A DNA stretch of 64,000 bases from Nonomuraea thailandensis. Its GTDB lineage: Bacteria; Actinomycetota; Actinomycetes; Streptosporangiales; Streptosporangiaceae. The DNA lies in the NCBI RefSeq assembly GCF_024172165.1, contig NZ_JAMZEB010000002.1:6593501-6657500 (forward strand). Direction: 5' to 3'. Below the pieces are notes generated by a model that was not told the origin of the DNA, searched no databases, and saw only the letters and a list, made by a program, of their open reading frames with translations. This document shows, piece after piece, positions 8,317-16,302 of this stretch. The position numbers were made by a program, and so were the translations under genes. The stretch's first letter is position 1. Each line of letters starts with the position of its first letter.

Positions 8317-8970
8317 TCAGATGTCGGTGATGCGCAGCCCGGCGTGGGCCTTGTAGCGGCGGTTCACCGAGATGATGTTGGCGGTGAGCGCCTCGATCTG
8401 GTGAGCGTTGCGCAGCCGCCCGCCGTACACGCCGCGCACGCCCGCGATCACCTCGGCCAGCGCCTGCACGGTGTCGGTGGCCTCGCGGTCGTCGCCCAGC
8501 ACCAGCACGTCGAGGTCCACCTTGTCCACGGCCGGATCCATCAGCACCACGGCGGAGACATGGTGGAAGGCGGCCACCACCCGGCTGTCGGGCAGCACGG
8601 CCGCCGCCTGCTGGGCGGCGCTGCCCTCCTCGACCCGCAACGCGTACGCGCCCTGCTTGTCGAAGCCGAGCGGGTTGACGCAGTCGACCACGATCTTGCC
8701 GGCCAGCTCGCCCCGCAGGGACTCCAGCAGGGCCCTGTGCCCCTCGTACGGCACCGCCACGATCACGATGTCGGCCCGCGCGGCCACGACCGCGTTCTCG
8801 TCACCGATCGCGCCGGCCCCGATGGACTCGGCGGCCTCCTGGGCCCGCTGCGCGCTGCGCGAGCCGATCAGCACCTGATGCCCCGCCAGCGCGAACCGCC
8901 GCGCCAGCCCCTTCCCCTGGTCACCGGTGCCGCCGAGGATGGCGATGGAAAGTCCGTTCACGTCTGTCAT
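8317..8970 (-). CDS. npdG: F420H2:NADP+ oxidoreductase
   Basis: A 217-residue cytoplasmic enzyme that moves hydride between reduced coenzyme F420 and NADP+. The N-terminal Rossmann motif is AILGGTGDQGKGLA, followed by LIGSRSAQRA, where Ser/Arg bind the NADP 2-phosphate. VNPLGFDKQG and the AFHHVSAVVLMDP block are typical of NpdG/Fno. Length fits the family. F420-linked metabolism is supported by the luciferase-like F420 enzyme at 52.6 kb. The ATG at 8970 lacks a clear ribosome site. It converges on the exporter operon and follows the lipase gene on the same strand, separated by a hairpin. Confidence 0.88.
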   Translation of the reverse strand: MTDVNGLSIAILGGTGDQGKGLARRFALAGHQVLIGSRSAQRAQEAAESIGAGAIGDENAVVAARADIVIVAVPYEGHRALLESLRGELAGKIVVDCVNPLGFDKQGAYALRVEEGSAAQQAAAVLPDSRVVAAFHHVSAVVLMDPAVDKVDLDVLVLGDDREATDTVQALAEVIAGVRGVYGGRLRNAHQIEALTANIISVNRRYKAHAGLRITDI

Positions 8971-8987
8971 ATCCAGATCATGCCAGG

Positions 8988-9013
8988 CCCACCCGGCACG
9001 AGGGCCGGGTGGG
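8988..9013 (-). terminator. Hairpin terminator downstream of the lipase gene
   Basis: CCCACCCGGC (8988-8997) and GCCGGGTGGG (9004-9013) form a perfect 10-bp stem with a 6-nt loop, between the lipase stop and the npdG start. It has no T-tract, as is common in actinomycetes. It suggests the lipase and npdG are separate transcription units. Confidence 0.6.
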
Positions 9014-9026
9014 TCCGTCGCGTGTC

Positions 9027-10172
9027 TCAGCAGTTGCCGGAGGCGGGCAGGCCCAGGATCCGCAGGGCCAGCCATTCGATGGCGAGCGGGCCGCCCTCGA
9101 TGGCGCCCGTGACGTGGTCGGGCGCGGGCAGCGAGACCCACCGCGTACGCACCCCGGCCCTGCAGTACTCGGTGCGCAGCGTGGAGCCGATCGCCGGCGG
9201 GATGATCTGGTCGCCGCGCGCGTGGTACAGGAACATCGGCACCCGCGGCGGGATCGCGCCGAGCCGGTTCTCCGCCAGGCGGGCCAGCCACTTGGGCTGG
9301 TTGAGCAGGTCGATCGGGCTCAGGTCGGCGAAGCGGAGCCCGGCCAGCCTGCTCAGGTCGCCCACGCAGTCGTCGGCGGCGTCGGCGAGCAGCGCGCGGC
9401 CGCGGTCGTTGAGGTCGGCCTCGAGGTCGAGCTCGGGGTAGGCGGCGTCGAGCCCGACCCCGGCGGCCGCCGCCAGGCCGAAGTCGGCCTTGCCGTCCAG
9501 GTGCTGGGCGACGGCGTGCAGGTCGGCGGGCACCCCGCCGGCCGCCACGCCGCGCAGCCGCAGCTCGGGCGCGTACGAGGGGTGGAGCTGGGCGGCCCAC
9601 GCGGCGGAGGCGCCGCCCTGGGAGTAGCCCATGATGCCGACGGGCGCGCCGGCCGACAGCCCCGCGCCGGACACGCGGGTGGCGGCCCTGATCGCGTCGA
9701 GCACGGCGTGCCCCTGCGAGACCCCCGCCATGTACGTGTGCGTCCCGGGCGTGCCGAGCCCCTCGTAGTCGGTCATCGCGACCGCGTACCCCTTGAGCAG
9801 GAACAGGCTGACCAGCGCGAGCTCGGCCTCCCTGCCCTGGCTCATGCTGACGGAGGGCGCGCACTGGTCGCCGAGCCCGTGGGTGCCGAACGCGTACCCG
9901 ATGATCGGGCGCGTGCCGAGCGGGTAGCCGGCCCTGGGCACGAGCAGGGTGCCGGAGACGGTGTTGACGGCTCCGGTGGCGGAGGTGGAGTTGTAGCGCA
10001 GGTGCCAGGCGTTGACCGGGACCTCCAGGAGACGGCCCGGCAGGAGGTAGACCGTGGTCGGCTGGGCGGAGACGACGTCTCCCGGTGCCGCGGCGCGGGC
10101 GGGGGCCGCGGTGAGAAGCGACATGATCGATAACAGGATCATGGACATGCTGACGCGCACACGTAAGGTCAT
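9027..10172 (-). CDS. Secreted lipase (LIP family)
   Basis: A 381-residue exported hydrolase. The first 30 residues are a Sec signal peptide with hydrophobic SMILLSIMSLLTA and a probable AARA-like cleavage site. The mature part is an alpha/beta hydrolase of the secretory lipase (LIP) family: nucleophile Ser184 in IMGYSQGGASA, Asp probably in YHARGDQIIP, His in PAPDHVTGA. Paired cysteines (for example DQCAP and EYCRAG) could form disulfides outside the cell. It should hydrolyse lipid esters outside the cell. The ATG at 10172 has a good ribosome site (GGAGAGGGG). A perfect palindrome lies about 57 bp upstream and may control it. Confidence 0.87.
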   Translation of the reverse strand: MTLRVRVSMSMILLSIMSLLTAAPARAAAPGDVVSAQPTTVYLLPGRLLEVPVNAWHLRYNSTSATGAVNTVSGTLLVPRAGYPLGTRPIIGYAFGTHGLGDQCAPSVSMSQGREAELALVSLFLLKGYAVAMTDYEGLGTPGTHTYMAGVSQGHAVLDAIRAATRVSGAGLSAGAPVGIMGYSQGGASAAWAAQLHPSYAPELRLRGVAAGGVPADLHAVAQHLDGKADFGLAAAAGVGLDAAYPELDLEADLNDRGRALLADAADDCVGDLSRLAGLRFADLSPIDLLNQPKWLARLAENRLGAIPPRVPMFLYHARGDQIIPPAIGSTLRTEYCRAGVRTRWVSLPAPDHVTGAIEGGPLAIEWLALRILGLPASGNC

Positions 10173-10228
10173 GTGCCGCCCCTCTCCGTGAGGATCACCA
10201 CTTGGGACGGCGGCGCCGCGAGCCGATC

Positions 10229-10244
10229 GTTACCCGAGGGTAAC
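10229..10244. promoter_or_regulatory. Perfect palindrome upstream of the lipase gene
   Basis: GTTACCC-GA-GGGTAAC is a perfect 16-bp inverted repeat, 57 bp before the lipase ATG, in the 172-bp divergent gap. It looks like a dimeric operator (TetR or GntR class). No cognate regulator is adjacent on the lipase side. Confidence 0.5.
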
Positions 10245-10344
10245 TCCATGTCAAGGCCTGAAATGACGGGGAAACACACCTCGTGTCAACACATCACTCC
10301 CGAATCAACCTCCCCCTTCGCCCCCAGTGGGGCACCATGGGGAC

Positions 10345-10923
10345 ATGGACTCAGGATCGGTGGCCTTCCTGCGCGAGCTCCTCGCCGAGACAGGCTGGCT
10401 GGAGCGCACCCGCGAGCTGGGCCTGGCCCTGCGGGCCACGCGCTCGCCGGGCGGCCTGCTGCTGGTGGGCACTCCTGACGACGAGCCCTGGCACCTGACC
10501 GCGCACCTCGCCGACGAGGCCCGGCTGTCCGGCCTGTCCCAGCTCACGCCCACCCTGGTGCGCTGGGAGCCGCCGCCCGGCGCGCCCGCCCACCTGAGCG
10601 TCGGGCTCGACCGGCTGGAGCGGGCGGCCCGCGGGGAGACGCTGTTCGTGCTGTCGGAGCAGCAGGCGCCTGTCCCGCTGCTGGAACGCGTGGACGACGC
10701 GCGGCGCACGGGGGCGACCATCCTGGCGATCGAGGGCGGCGACCGGGAGCTGGCCGGGCTGGCGCACGACGCGATCGCGGTGCCGCGTGACGGGCTGGTG
10801 ACGTTCGACGGGGCGCAGCACCTGGTGAGCGCGGCGGCGGGCGAGCTGGAACAGCGCCCGGGCCTGCGCGAGCGCCTGGCCCGCCTCCTGGAGAAGGTCA
10901 GCGGCCCTCAGGTCGCCGACTGA
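10345..10923 (+). CDS. SIS-like (phosphosugar-isomerase-fold) protein of unknown role
   Basis: A 192-residue protein without membrane segments. I do not recognise a named family, but the order of elements resembles a SIS domain: GLLLVGTPDD (strand), RGETLFVLSEQQAPVPLLERVDDARRTGATILAIEG (sheet-helix-sheet seen in SIS folds), LAHDAIAVPRD and a C-terminal helix DGAQHLVSAAAGEL. The usual Ser/Thr phosphate-binding signature (GxS) is not clear, so catalytic activity is doubtful. The start is ATG 10345 after GGGGAC; GTG 10327 is possible. It stands alone between the divergent lipase and a convergent LysR gene. Function unknown. Confidence 0.6.
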   Translation: MDSGSVAFLRELLAETGWLERTRELGLALRATRSPGGLLLVGTPDDEPWHLTAHLADEARLSGLSQLTPTLVRWEPPPGAPAHLSVGLDRLERAARGETLFVLSEQQAPVPLLERVDDARRTGATILAIEGGDRELAGLAHDAIAVPRDGLVTFDGAQHLVSAAAGELEQRPGLRERLARLLEKVSGPQVAD

Positions 10924-10937
10924 CGCGAACCCGCGGC

Positions 10938-11897
10938 TCAGGCTCCGGCGACCGGGTCCGCCTCACCGAGGCGCCCGCGCAGCGACGACTCCAGCGCCGC
11001 CGTGGCCTCCTCGATCACCCCGATCACCACGGCGTGCACCGGATCGGGCTCCCCCGACCGCGTACGACCGGCCCTGGTGACGACGTCCACCCTGCGCGCT
11101 CCCACGTCGCGGATGTCGCTCACCAGCACCTCTCCCTCAGGCACGTCCAGCAGCGCCAGCGTCGGCACGATCGCCACCCCGTGCCCGGCCGCCACCAGCG
11201 CCAGCGCCGGCTCGAACTCGTCGACCAGGTGCACCTTGCGCGGCTCGAACCCGTGCAGCCCCGCCAGCCGCTCCAGCGCCTGCCCGCACGCGTGCGGCGG
11301 CGCGCTGGCCACCCACGGGCACCGCATGAGGTCGGCCACCGTGGCCGGCGGCTCCGGCCAGCCGGGAGGCACGACGATGCGGTACTCGTCCACGTGCAGC
11401 AGCCGCCTGCTCAGCGACGGCTGCGGCAGGGCGGGCAGCGCCATGTCCTGCTCGGTGATGAGCACGTCCACCGACCCCAGGCGTAACTCCTGCAGCGCCG
11501 GCTGCCCGAAGATCTCGTGGATGACCGGCGTGATCCTGGGATGGCGTACGGCCAGCTCCTTGATGGCCGGCACCAGGATGTGCTTGATCACCGTGGCGAA
11601 GGCCGCGATGCGCACCGGCCCCGCCAGCCGCTCGGTGAGCCGGGTCAGCTCCCGCTTCGCCTCGGCCAGCTCCTCCTCCACCCGCTCGGCGTACCCGGCC
11701 AGCACGCGCCCCGCCGGGGTGAGCGAGACGCTGCGCTGGGAGCGGTCGATGAGGGGCAGCCCGACCTCGCGTTCGAGCTGGGCGAGCTGCTGGGAGACGG
11801 CGGAGGAGGTCAGGTGCAGCGCCTCGGCGGCACGCAGGACGCCGCCGCGGCGGGCGACCTCGTACAGGATGCGCAGCCGCCGAGGATCGATCTCCAC
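10938..11897 (-). CDS. LysR-family transcriptional regulator
   Basis: A 319-residue regulator. Residues 5-64 are a winged helix (LRILYEVARRGGVLRAAEAL, SSAVSQQLAQLE, TPAGRVLAGYA). Residues about 92-300 are a substrate-binding-like effector domain starting PVRIAAFATV. Length and order are standard. The C-terminal 20 residues are low in complexity. It converges on the SIS-like gene. No divergent target gene is adjacent; the small map-linked gene upstream lies on the same strand. The effector is unknown. Confidence 0.88.
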   Translation of the reverse strand: MEIDPRRLRILYEVARRGGVLRAAEALHLTSSAVSQQLAQLEREVGLPLIDRSQRSVSLTPAGRVLAGYAERVEEELAEAKRELTRLTERLAGPVRIAAFATVIKHILVPAIKELAVRHPRITPVIHEIFGQPALQELRLGSVDVLITEQDMALPALPQPSLSRRLLHVDEYRIVVPPGWPEPPATVADLMRCPWVASAPPHACGQALERLAGLHGFEPRKVHLVDEFEPALALVAAGHGVAIVPTLALLDVPEGEVLVSDIRDVGARRVDVVTRAGRTRSGEPDPVHAVVIGVIEEATAALESSLRGRLGEADPVAGA

Positions 11898-11924
11898 GCG
11901 GCTCAGCCTACTGGGGCACGCTGA

Positions 11925-12101
11925 TCAGTCGTCGTCCTGGTCCGCCTCGTCCCACGCCTTGTTGCGGTCGGCGGCGCGTTGCAGTGCCCCGGCCGCCTCC
12001 TGCTCGGACGCGTACGGACCCATCCGGTCCTTGTTGGGGCAGCCCTGGTCGGGCTCGACCCGCATGTGCTTGAGACAGAACCACCACTGGCCTTCGCTCA
12101 C
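11925..12101 (-). CDS. Conserved small actinobacterial protein, 58 residues, adjacent to map
   Basis: Read directly from the bases: GTG at 12101 to TGA at 11925-11927. The protein begins SEGQWWFCLKHMRVEPDQG and continues CPNKDRMGPYASEQEAAGAL, ending in an acidic KAWDEADQDDD tail. Aromatic residues, two cysteines (C9, C21) and the GPY-x5-A-x2-AL pattern are typical of a small uncharacterised protein widely found beside methionine aminopeptidase genes in actinobacteria (family knowledge). Two Cys and one His may bind a metal, which is inference. It is divergent from map with 32 bp between the starts, so the two probably share a promoter region. Function unknown. Confidence 0.72.
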   Translation of the reverse strand: MSEGQWWFCLKHMRVEPDQGCPNKDRMGPYASEQEAAGALQRAADRNKAWDEADQDDD

Positions 12102-12133
12102 GAGGTCAATTCTGCCCCGTAGACTCGTGTTTC

Positions 12134-12982
12134 ATGACGACACTGCTCCAGCCCGGGCGAGTTTCGCCCATGCGAAAGGTTCCCGCCCACATCGAGCGGC
12201 CGGAGTACGTCGGCAAGAAGCGCCCCAGGACCGGCGAGTCCGACGTGAAGACCCCCGAGATCATCGAGCGGATGCGCGTGGCGGGCAGGATCGCCGGCCA
12301 GGCTCTGGAGGAGGTCGGCAAGCACGTCCGGCCGGGCGTCACCACCGACGAGCTCGACAGGATCGGCCACGAGTTCCTTCTCGACCACAACGCCTACCCC
12401 AGCACGCTCGGCTACAAGGGCTATCCGAAGTCCCTGTGCACCTCGATCAACGAGGTCATCTGCCACGGCATCCCCGACGACACCGTGCTGCGCGACGGCG
12501 ACATCGTCAACGTCGACATCACCGCCTACATCGGCGGCGTCCACGGCGACACCGACGCGACGTTCCTGGTGGGCGACGTCGACGAGGAGTCGCGGCTGCT
12601 GGTGGAGCGCACCCGCGAGGCGATGATGCGCGCCATCAGGGCGGTCGCCCCCGGCCGGCAGCTCAACGTGGTGGGCCGGGTCATCGAGGCGTACGCCAAG
12701 CGCTTCGGCTACGGCGTGGTGCGCGACTTCACCGGCCACGGGATCGGCACGAGCTTCCACTCCGGGCTGATGGTGCCGCACTACGACGATCCGTCGCTGC
12801 GGGTGGAGCTGGTGCCGGGGATGACGTTCACGATCGAGCCGATGCTGACGCTGGGCACGATCGAGTACGAGATCTGGCCCGACAAGTGGACGGCCGTGAC
12901 GAAGGACCGCAAGCGCACGGCCCAGTTCGAGCACACGATCGTCGTCACCGACACGGGCAGCGAGATCCTCACCCAGCCCTGA
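12134..12982 (+). CDS. map: Methionine aminopeptidase, type I
   Basis: A 282-residue cytoplasmic dimetal protease that removes the initiator Met from nascent proteins. The five metal ligands can be placed: first Asp in VNVDITAYIGG, second in HGDTDATF, His in GHGIGTSFH, Glu in TIEPML, and the last Glu in AQFEHTIVV. The 40-residue N-terminal extension (KVPAHIERPEYVGKKRP) is typical of the longer mycobacterial/actinobacterial MetAP paralogue and contains a PxxP-type SH3-like ligand. ATG 12134 is used; ATG 12170 (at MRKVPAH) is an alternative. A GC-rich hairpin (GGGGCGC with GCGCCCC) follows the stop. Confidence 0.95.
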   Translation: MTTLLQPGRVSPMRKVPAHIERPEYVGKKRPRTGESDVKTPEIIERMRVAGRIAGQALEEVGKHVRPGVTTDELDRIGHEFLLDHNAYPSTLGYKGYPKSLCTSINEVICHGIPDDTVLRDGDIVNVDITAYIGGVHGDTDATFLVGDVDEESRLLVERTREAMMRAIRAVAPGRQLNVVGRVIEAYAKRFGYGVVRDFTGHGIGTSFHSGLMVPHYDDPSLRVELVPGMTFTIEPMLTLGTIEYEIWPDKWTAVTKDRKRTAQFEHTIVVTDTGSEILTQP

Positions 12983-13045
12983 CCCCTGGGGCGCCCGGTC
13001 ACCGGCTCCGGGCTCCGGCGCGCCCCGTCGGGCCCGTGGCCGCCG

Positions 13046-13435
13046 TCAGCGCCGCCTCGGCACCACCCCCGTCACCGTGGTGCCCTCACCGTGCACGCTG
13101 TTCACCGACAAGGTCCCGCCCATCTCGGCGAAGGCCGCCCGCATCCTGGCGATCCCCCGCCCGGCCCCCGCCGCGGGAAACCCCTGGCCGTTGTCGCTGA
13201 CGGTCATCCGCAGCCCGCTCCTGCCGACCGTCACGGCGATGGACACGGTCCGGGCCCTGCTGTGCAGCTCGACGTTGGACAGAGCTTCACGCATGGTGGC
13301 CATGACGCCGCTCGACACGCGGGACGGCACGTCGGTGGCGGGCAGCGCCCACGTCTCGACCGTGATCCCGGTGCGCTCCGACCATTCGGCCAGGTAGCTT
13401 TCGAGCGCCTCGGCCAGGCTCTGCCCCCCGCGCAT
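13046..13435 (-). CDS. Stand-alone HATPase domain (NarL-type kinase catalytic domain only)
   Basis: A 129-residue protein holding only an ATP-binding domain of the sensor-kinase type. The N-box is MREALSNVELHSRA, D-box VSDNGQGFP, G-box GRGIARMRAAFAEMGGTL, and the tail GEGTTVTGVVPRR is typical of DesK/LiaS-like kinases. There is no phospho-acceptor helix, membrane segment or sensor domain. The ATG at 13435 follows a good ribosome site (GGAAGAG); longer starts up to 13498 add low-complexity residues. It may be a decayed kinase, or act in trans on another protein like anti-sigma kinases. No response regulator is adjacent. Confidence 0.75.
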   Translation of the reverse strand: MRGGQSLAEALESYLAEWSERTGITVETWALPATDVPSRVSSGVMATMREALSNVELHSRARTVSIAVTVGRSGLRMTVSDNGQGFPAAGAGRGIARMRAAFAEMGGTLSVNSVHGEGTTVTGVVPRRR

Positions 13436-13645
13436 CCGCGTCTCTTCCGACAATGGTTCTCGCCTTCCTTGGCACCCGGGCGCAACGCCGGTCCCCACTC
13501 CGGCGCTCCCAAGAGCTGCGGTGCGTCTCCCCCCTCAAGGCATGCGCACTCTAGCTATCGAGGTTATGCCCGTCTCCCCAGAAAGAAAGGCTACCTGCCG
13601 GTCCAGAGACATGTAGTCGGAAGGTAGAAGGCCATGTCCGAACGG

Positions 13646-15622
13646 CTACTCGCCCTTGTCGGCGCGGTTGAGACGGCTGAGGTAGGCGTTGTAGGAGTCG
13701 AGCTCGGGGTCGCCGCCACCGGTGCGATCGGCCCTTCGGTCGGCCCGCCGCGCCTGCCTGTCGTCGTCCTTGTACCACTGCACGGCGATGGCCAGCAAGA
13801 CGATGAGCGTGGGGATCTCGCCGAAGCCCCACGCGATGGCGCCGCCGTCGCGCTGCGTCTGCAGGAGCGTGTCACCCCAGGTGCGCCCGAGCTGCTCGTA
13901 CCAGCCCGAGGCGATCACGGAGCCCATCATCATCAGCGCGATCCCGAAGAAGGCGTGGAACGGCATGGTGACGAAGAGCATCAGCAGCCGCCCGACGTAC
14001 GGGAGCCGGTTGGGCCCGGGGTCGACACCGATGATCACCCAGAAGAACAGGCAGCCGCTGATCAGGAAGTGCAGCGTCATCCAGATGTGGCCGAGGTGCT
14101 CGTTCATCGCCGACTCGAACAGCGGCGTGAAGTACAAGGCGTACGTCGAGGCCACGAAGATGGCGGTGGCGACCACGGGATGCGTGACGACCTTGGTGAA
14201 GCGGCTGTGCAGGATCGTGGTGATCCACTCCCGCGGCCCCCTGTCGCCCCTCCTGGCGGCGGGCTTGAGCGCCCGCAGGGCCAGCGTGACGGGCCCGCCG
14301 AGGACGAGGAAGATCGGCACCACCATGGACAGCGTCATGTGCTCGATCATGTGGACGTCGAACATGACCTTGGCGTACCGGGCCAGGCCGCTCTGCGTGC
14401 AGAACACCAGCAGCGCGACGCCGATGTACCAGGAGGCGGTGCGGCCCCACGACCACCGGTCGCCGCGCCGGCGCAGGCGCACCAGGCCGGCCCCGTAGAG
14501 CCCGGCCAGCACGGCCGCCACCACGGCGAAGAACAGGTCGAGCCACCACAGCGAGAAGATGTTGCCGAGGCTGAGAGGCGGCGGGAGGGGGAAGCCGAGC
14601 AGGTCGAACGCCCGGTCGGCGGGCACGCTGTACTCGGGCGGCGGGGTGCGCGACAGCGCCACGGCGATGCCGATGGTGGCGAACATCAGCACCATCTCGC
14701 CGCCGGCCAGCCGGGTGAACGCGCGGGGCTTGCGAGCCTCCAGGTCGGCCAGCGTGCGCTGGCGGTGCCAGTAGCCGATGTAGCCGAGCAGCACGAAGGC
14801 CACGATCTTGGCCAGGGCGAGGAGGCCGTACTCGGTGGTCCACAGGTCGGAGACCGCGCCCAGCCGGGCGACCAGCGCGAAGACGCCCGACAGGCCCACT
14901 CCCGCGTAGCACCACAGCGCCATCCGGGAGAACCGTGCCGCGGCCACGTCGAGCTGCGGCTGCTTGCGCAGCGCGTGCAGGGCCAGCACGCCGAGCCCGC
15001 CCGTCCACAGCGCGAGCGAGAGCAGGTGCAGCGACACCGACGACGTGGCCAGGTCGTGGTTGGGCGAGGAGGAGGTGTGCCCGGTCAGCGGCGCAGGCAG
15101 CAGCGTCACCATCGCGAACACCAGCAGCCCGGCTGCCGCCCCTGCGGTGATGGCGCCGCGCGAGAACAGCGCGATGGCCACCCCGAACAGCACGACGAGC
15201 GTCAGCGCGACACCCTGCGTGGTCTGCGTGGCGTAGCTGGTCAGGAAGGCGCGGTCGAGAATCTGCGGCACGCTCCTGCCCATGGAGTCGGCCACGCCGA
15301 ACACGATGGACAGGAACGCGGCTCCGGCCCACGCGAGGGCGGTCCACGAGGCGGCCTTGACGTACTCGACGGCGCTCTTGCCGAGCACGCCCTTGTCGTT
15401 GGGCAGCAGCGCGGCGGCCATCAGCAGCAGGCCCACGGTGATCACGCCGGCGGCGTCCATGAGCAGCTTGGACAGCGGCAGGCCCCACCGTACGACGGCG
15501 CCGGCGTCGGGCAGCCCCGGAATGATCCTGGGGAACGCCCTGCCTCCGGCGATCATGCCGATCACCAGGGCGGCGATCGCGGCCGCCGTGGTCACGAGCG
15601 CGAGGCGCGCCGCCCGGGTCAT
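13646..15622 (-). CDS. CopD-CtaG fusion membrane protein (copper transfer / cytochrome oxidase assembly)
   Basis: A 658-residue polytopic protein with about 14-15 membrane segments. Residues about 1-330 are CopD-like (YcnJ/PcoD type), including the histidine-bearing TSSSPNHDL and SLHLLSLALWTGGLGVLALHAL. Residues about 340-620 are the CtaG/DUF1404 domain with HMIEHMTLSMVVPIFLVLGG, HFLISGCLFFWVIIGVDP and TMPFHAFFGIALM. The protein should pass copper across the membrane for use by cytochrome c oxidase, receiving it from CopC. Its start overlaps the copC stop by 4 bases (ATGA). The C-terminal tail is charged and cytoplasmic. This fusion is common in actinomycetes. Confidence 0.9.
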   Translation of the reverse strand: MTRAARLALVTTAAAIAALVIGMIAGGRAFPRIIPGLPDAGAVVRWGLPLSKLLMDAAGVITVGLLLMAAALLPNDKGVLGKSAVEYVKAASWTALAWAGAAFLSIVFGVADSMGRSVPQILDRAFLTSYATQTTQGVALTLVVLFGVAIALFSRGAITAGAAAGLLVFAMVTLLPAPLTGHTSSSPNHDLATSSVSLHLLSLALWTGGLGVLALHALRKQPQLDVAAARFSRMALWCYAGVGLSGVFALVARLGAVSDLWTTEYGLLALAKIVAFVLLGYIGYWHRQRTLADLEARKPRAFTRLAGGEMVLMFATIGIAVALSRTPPPEYSVPADRAFDLLGFPLPPPLSLGNIFSLWWLDLFFAVVAAVLAGLYGAGLVRLRRRGDRWSWGRTASWYIGVALLVFCTQSGLARYAKVMFDVHMIEHMTLSMVVPIFLVLGGPVTLALRALKPAARRGDRGPREWITTILHSRFTKVVTHPVVATAIFVASTYALYFTPLFESAMNEHLGHIWMTLHFLISGCLFFWVIIGVDPGPNRLPYVGRLLMLFVTMPFHAFFGIALMMMGSVIASGWYEQLGRTWGDTLLQTQRDGGAIAWGFGEIPTLIVLLAIAVQWYKDDDRQARRADRRADRTGGGDPELDSYNAYLSRLNRADKGE

Positions 15623-16242
15623 GGCTTCTTCTTCCGCGCGCTCAGCAGGAACCCGATGCCGATGCCGACGAGCGCGCCGATGACGATGATCAGCCAGACG
15701 GGGAACGTCGCGCCCTGCTCGGCCACCGCCTGGTCGGTGGCGGCCACCTCGGCCGGCGCGGGAGCCGGGGCGCTCGCGGCGGGCGCGCTCGCGGCCGGGG
15801 CGCTCGTGGCGGGGGCGGCGGCCTGCTCGTCCGACGGGGACGGGCTGGGGGACGGCGTCTCGGCGCCCTTGACCCGGAACGGGATCTCCCCCTCGATGGG
15901 ATGCCCGTCGGAGGACACGACGCGGAAGGCGATCGTGTACTTCCCGTCGGGCAGCGGCCCCTTGACCGCCTGCGTCACCACGGCGCCGTCGAGCTCGGGC
16001 TTGCCGCTCTGGTGCTGGGCGTCTCCATCGCCCCGCACGATGACGAACGGCATGCGCACCTTGGCGCTGAACTCGAGCTTGACCTCGTCGAGGGACTTGA
16101 CCTCGGCATTCTTGGCCGGAGAGCTGCTCTTGAGCACGTCGTGCGCCAGCGCCGGCGCGGCGGAGCCGAACACGGCGAGCCCGGACGCGAGCAGGGCGGA
16201 GGCGAGAATCGCGGTGAGGGCCGCGAGCGGGGATCTCTTCAT
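15619..16242 (-). CDS. copC: CopC-domain periplasmic-type copper-binding protein with C-terminal membrane anchor
   Basis: A 207-residue exported protein. A signal peptide (about 1-34) ends APALA, so the mature protein would begin with His (HDVLKSSSPAKNAEV), the N-terminal copper-brace residue of CopC. The second Cu(II) site is SSDGHPIEGE near residue 115. A Pro/Ala/Ser linker with several APAAS repeats follows, then one membrane helix (WLIIVIGALVGIGIGFLL) and KKKP. It hands copper to the CopD-CtaG protein encoded directly downstream with a 4-base overlap. This is the standard CopC-CopD/CtaG operon. Confidence 0.92.
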   Translation of the reverse strand: MKRSPLAALTAILASALLASGLAVFGSAAPALAHDVLKSSSPAKNAEVKSLDEVKLEFSAKVRMPFVIVRGDGDAQHQSGKPELDGAVVTQAVKGPLPDGKYTIAFRVVSSDGHPIEGEIPFRVKGAETPSPSPSPSDEQAAAPATSAPAASAPAASAPAPAPAEVAATDQAVAEQGATFPVWLIIVIGALVGIGIGFLLSARKKKP

Positions 16243-16302
16243 GGCACCCCCAAGGCTACCGACGCCACCGCCCGGTCCGGACGTCGCGCTGCGATCCGGG
16301 CT

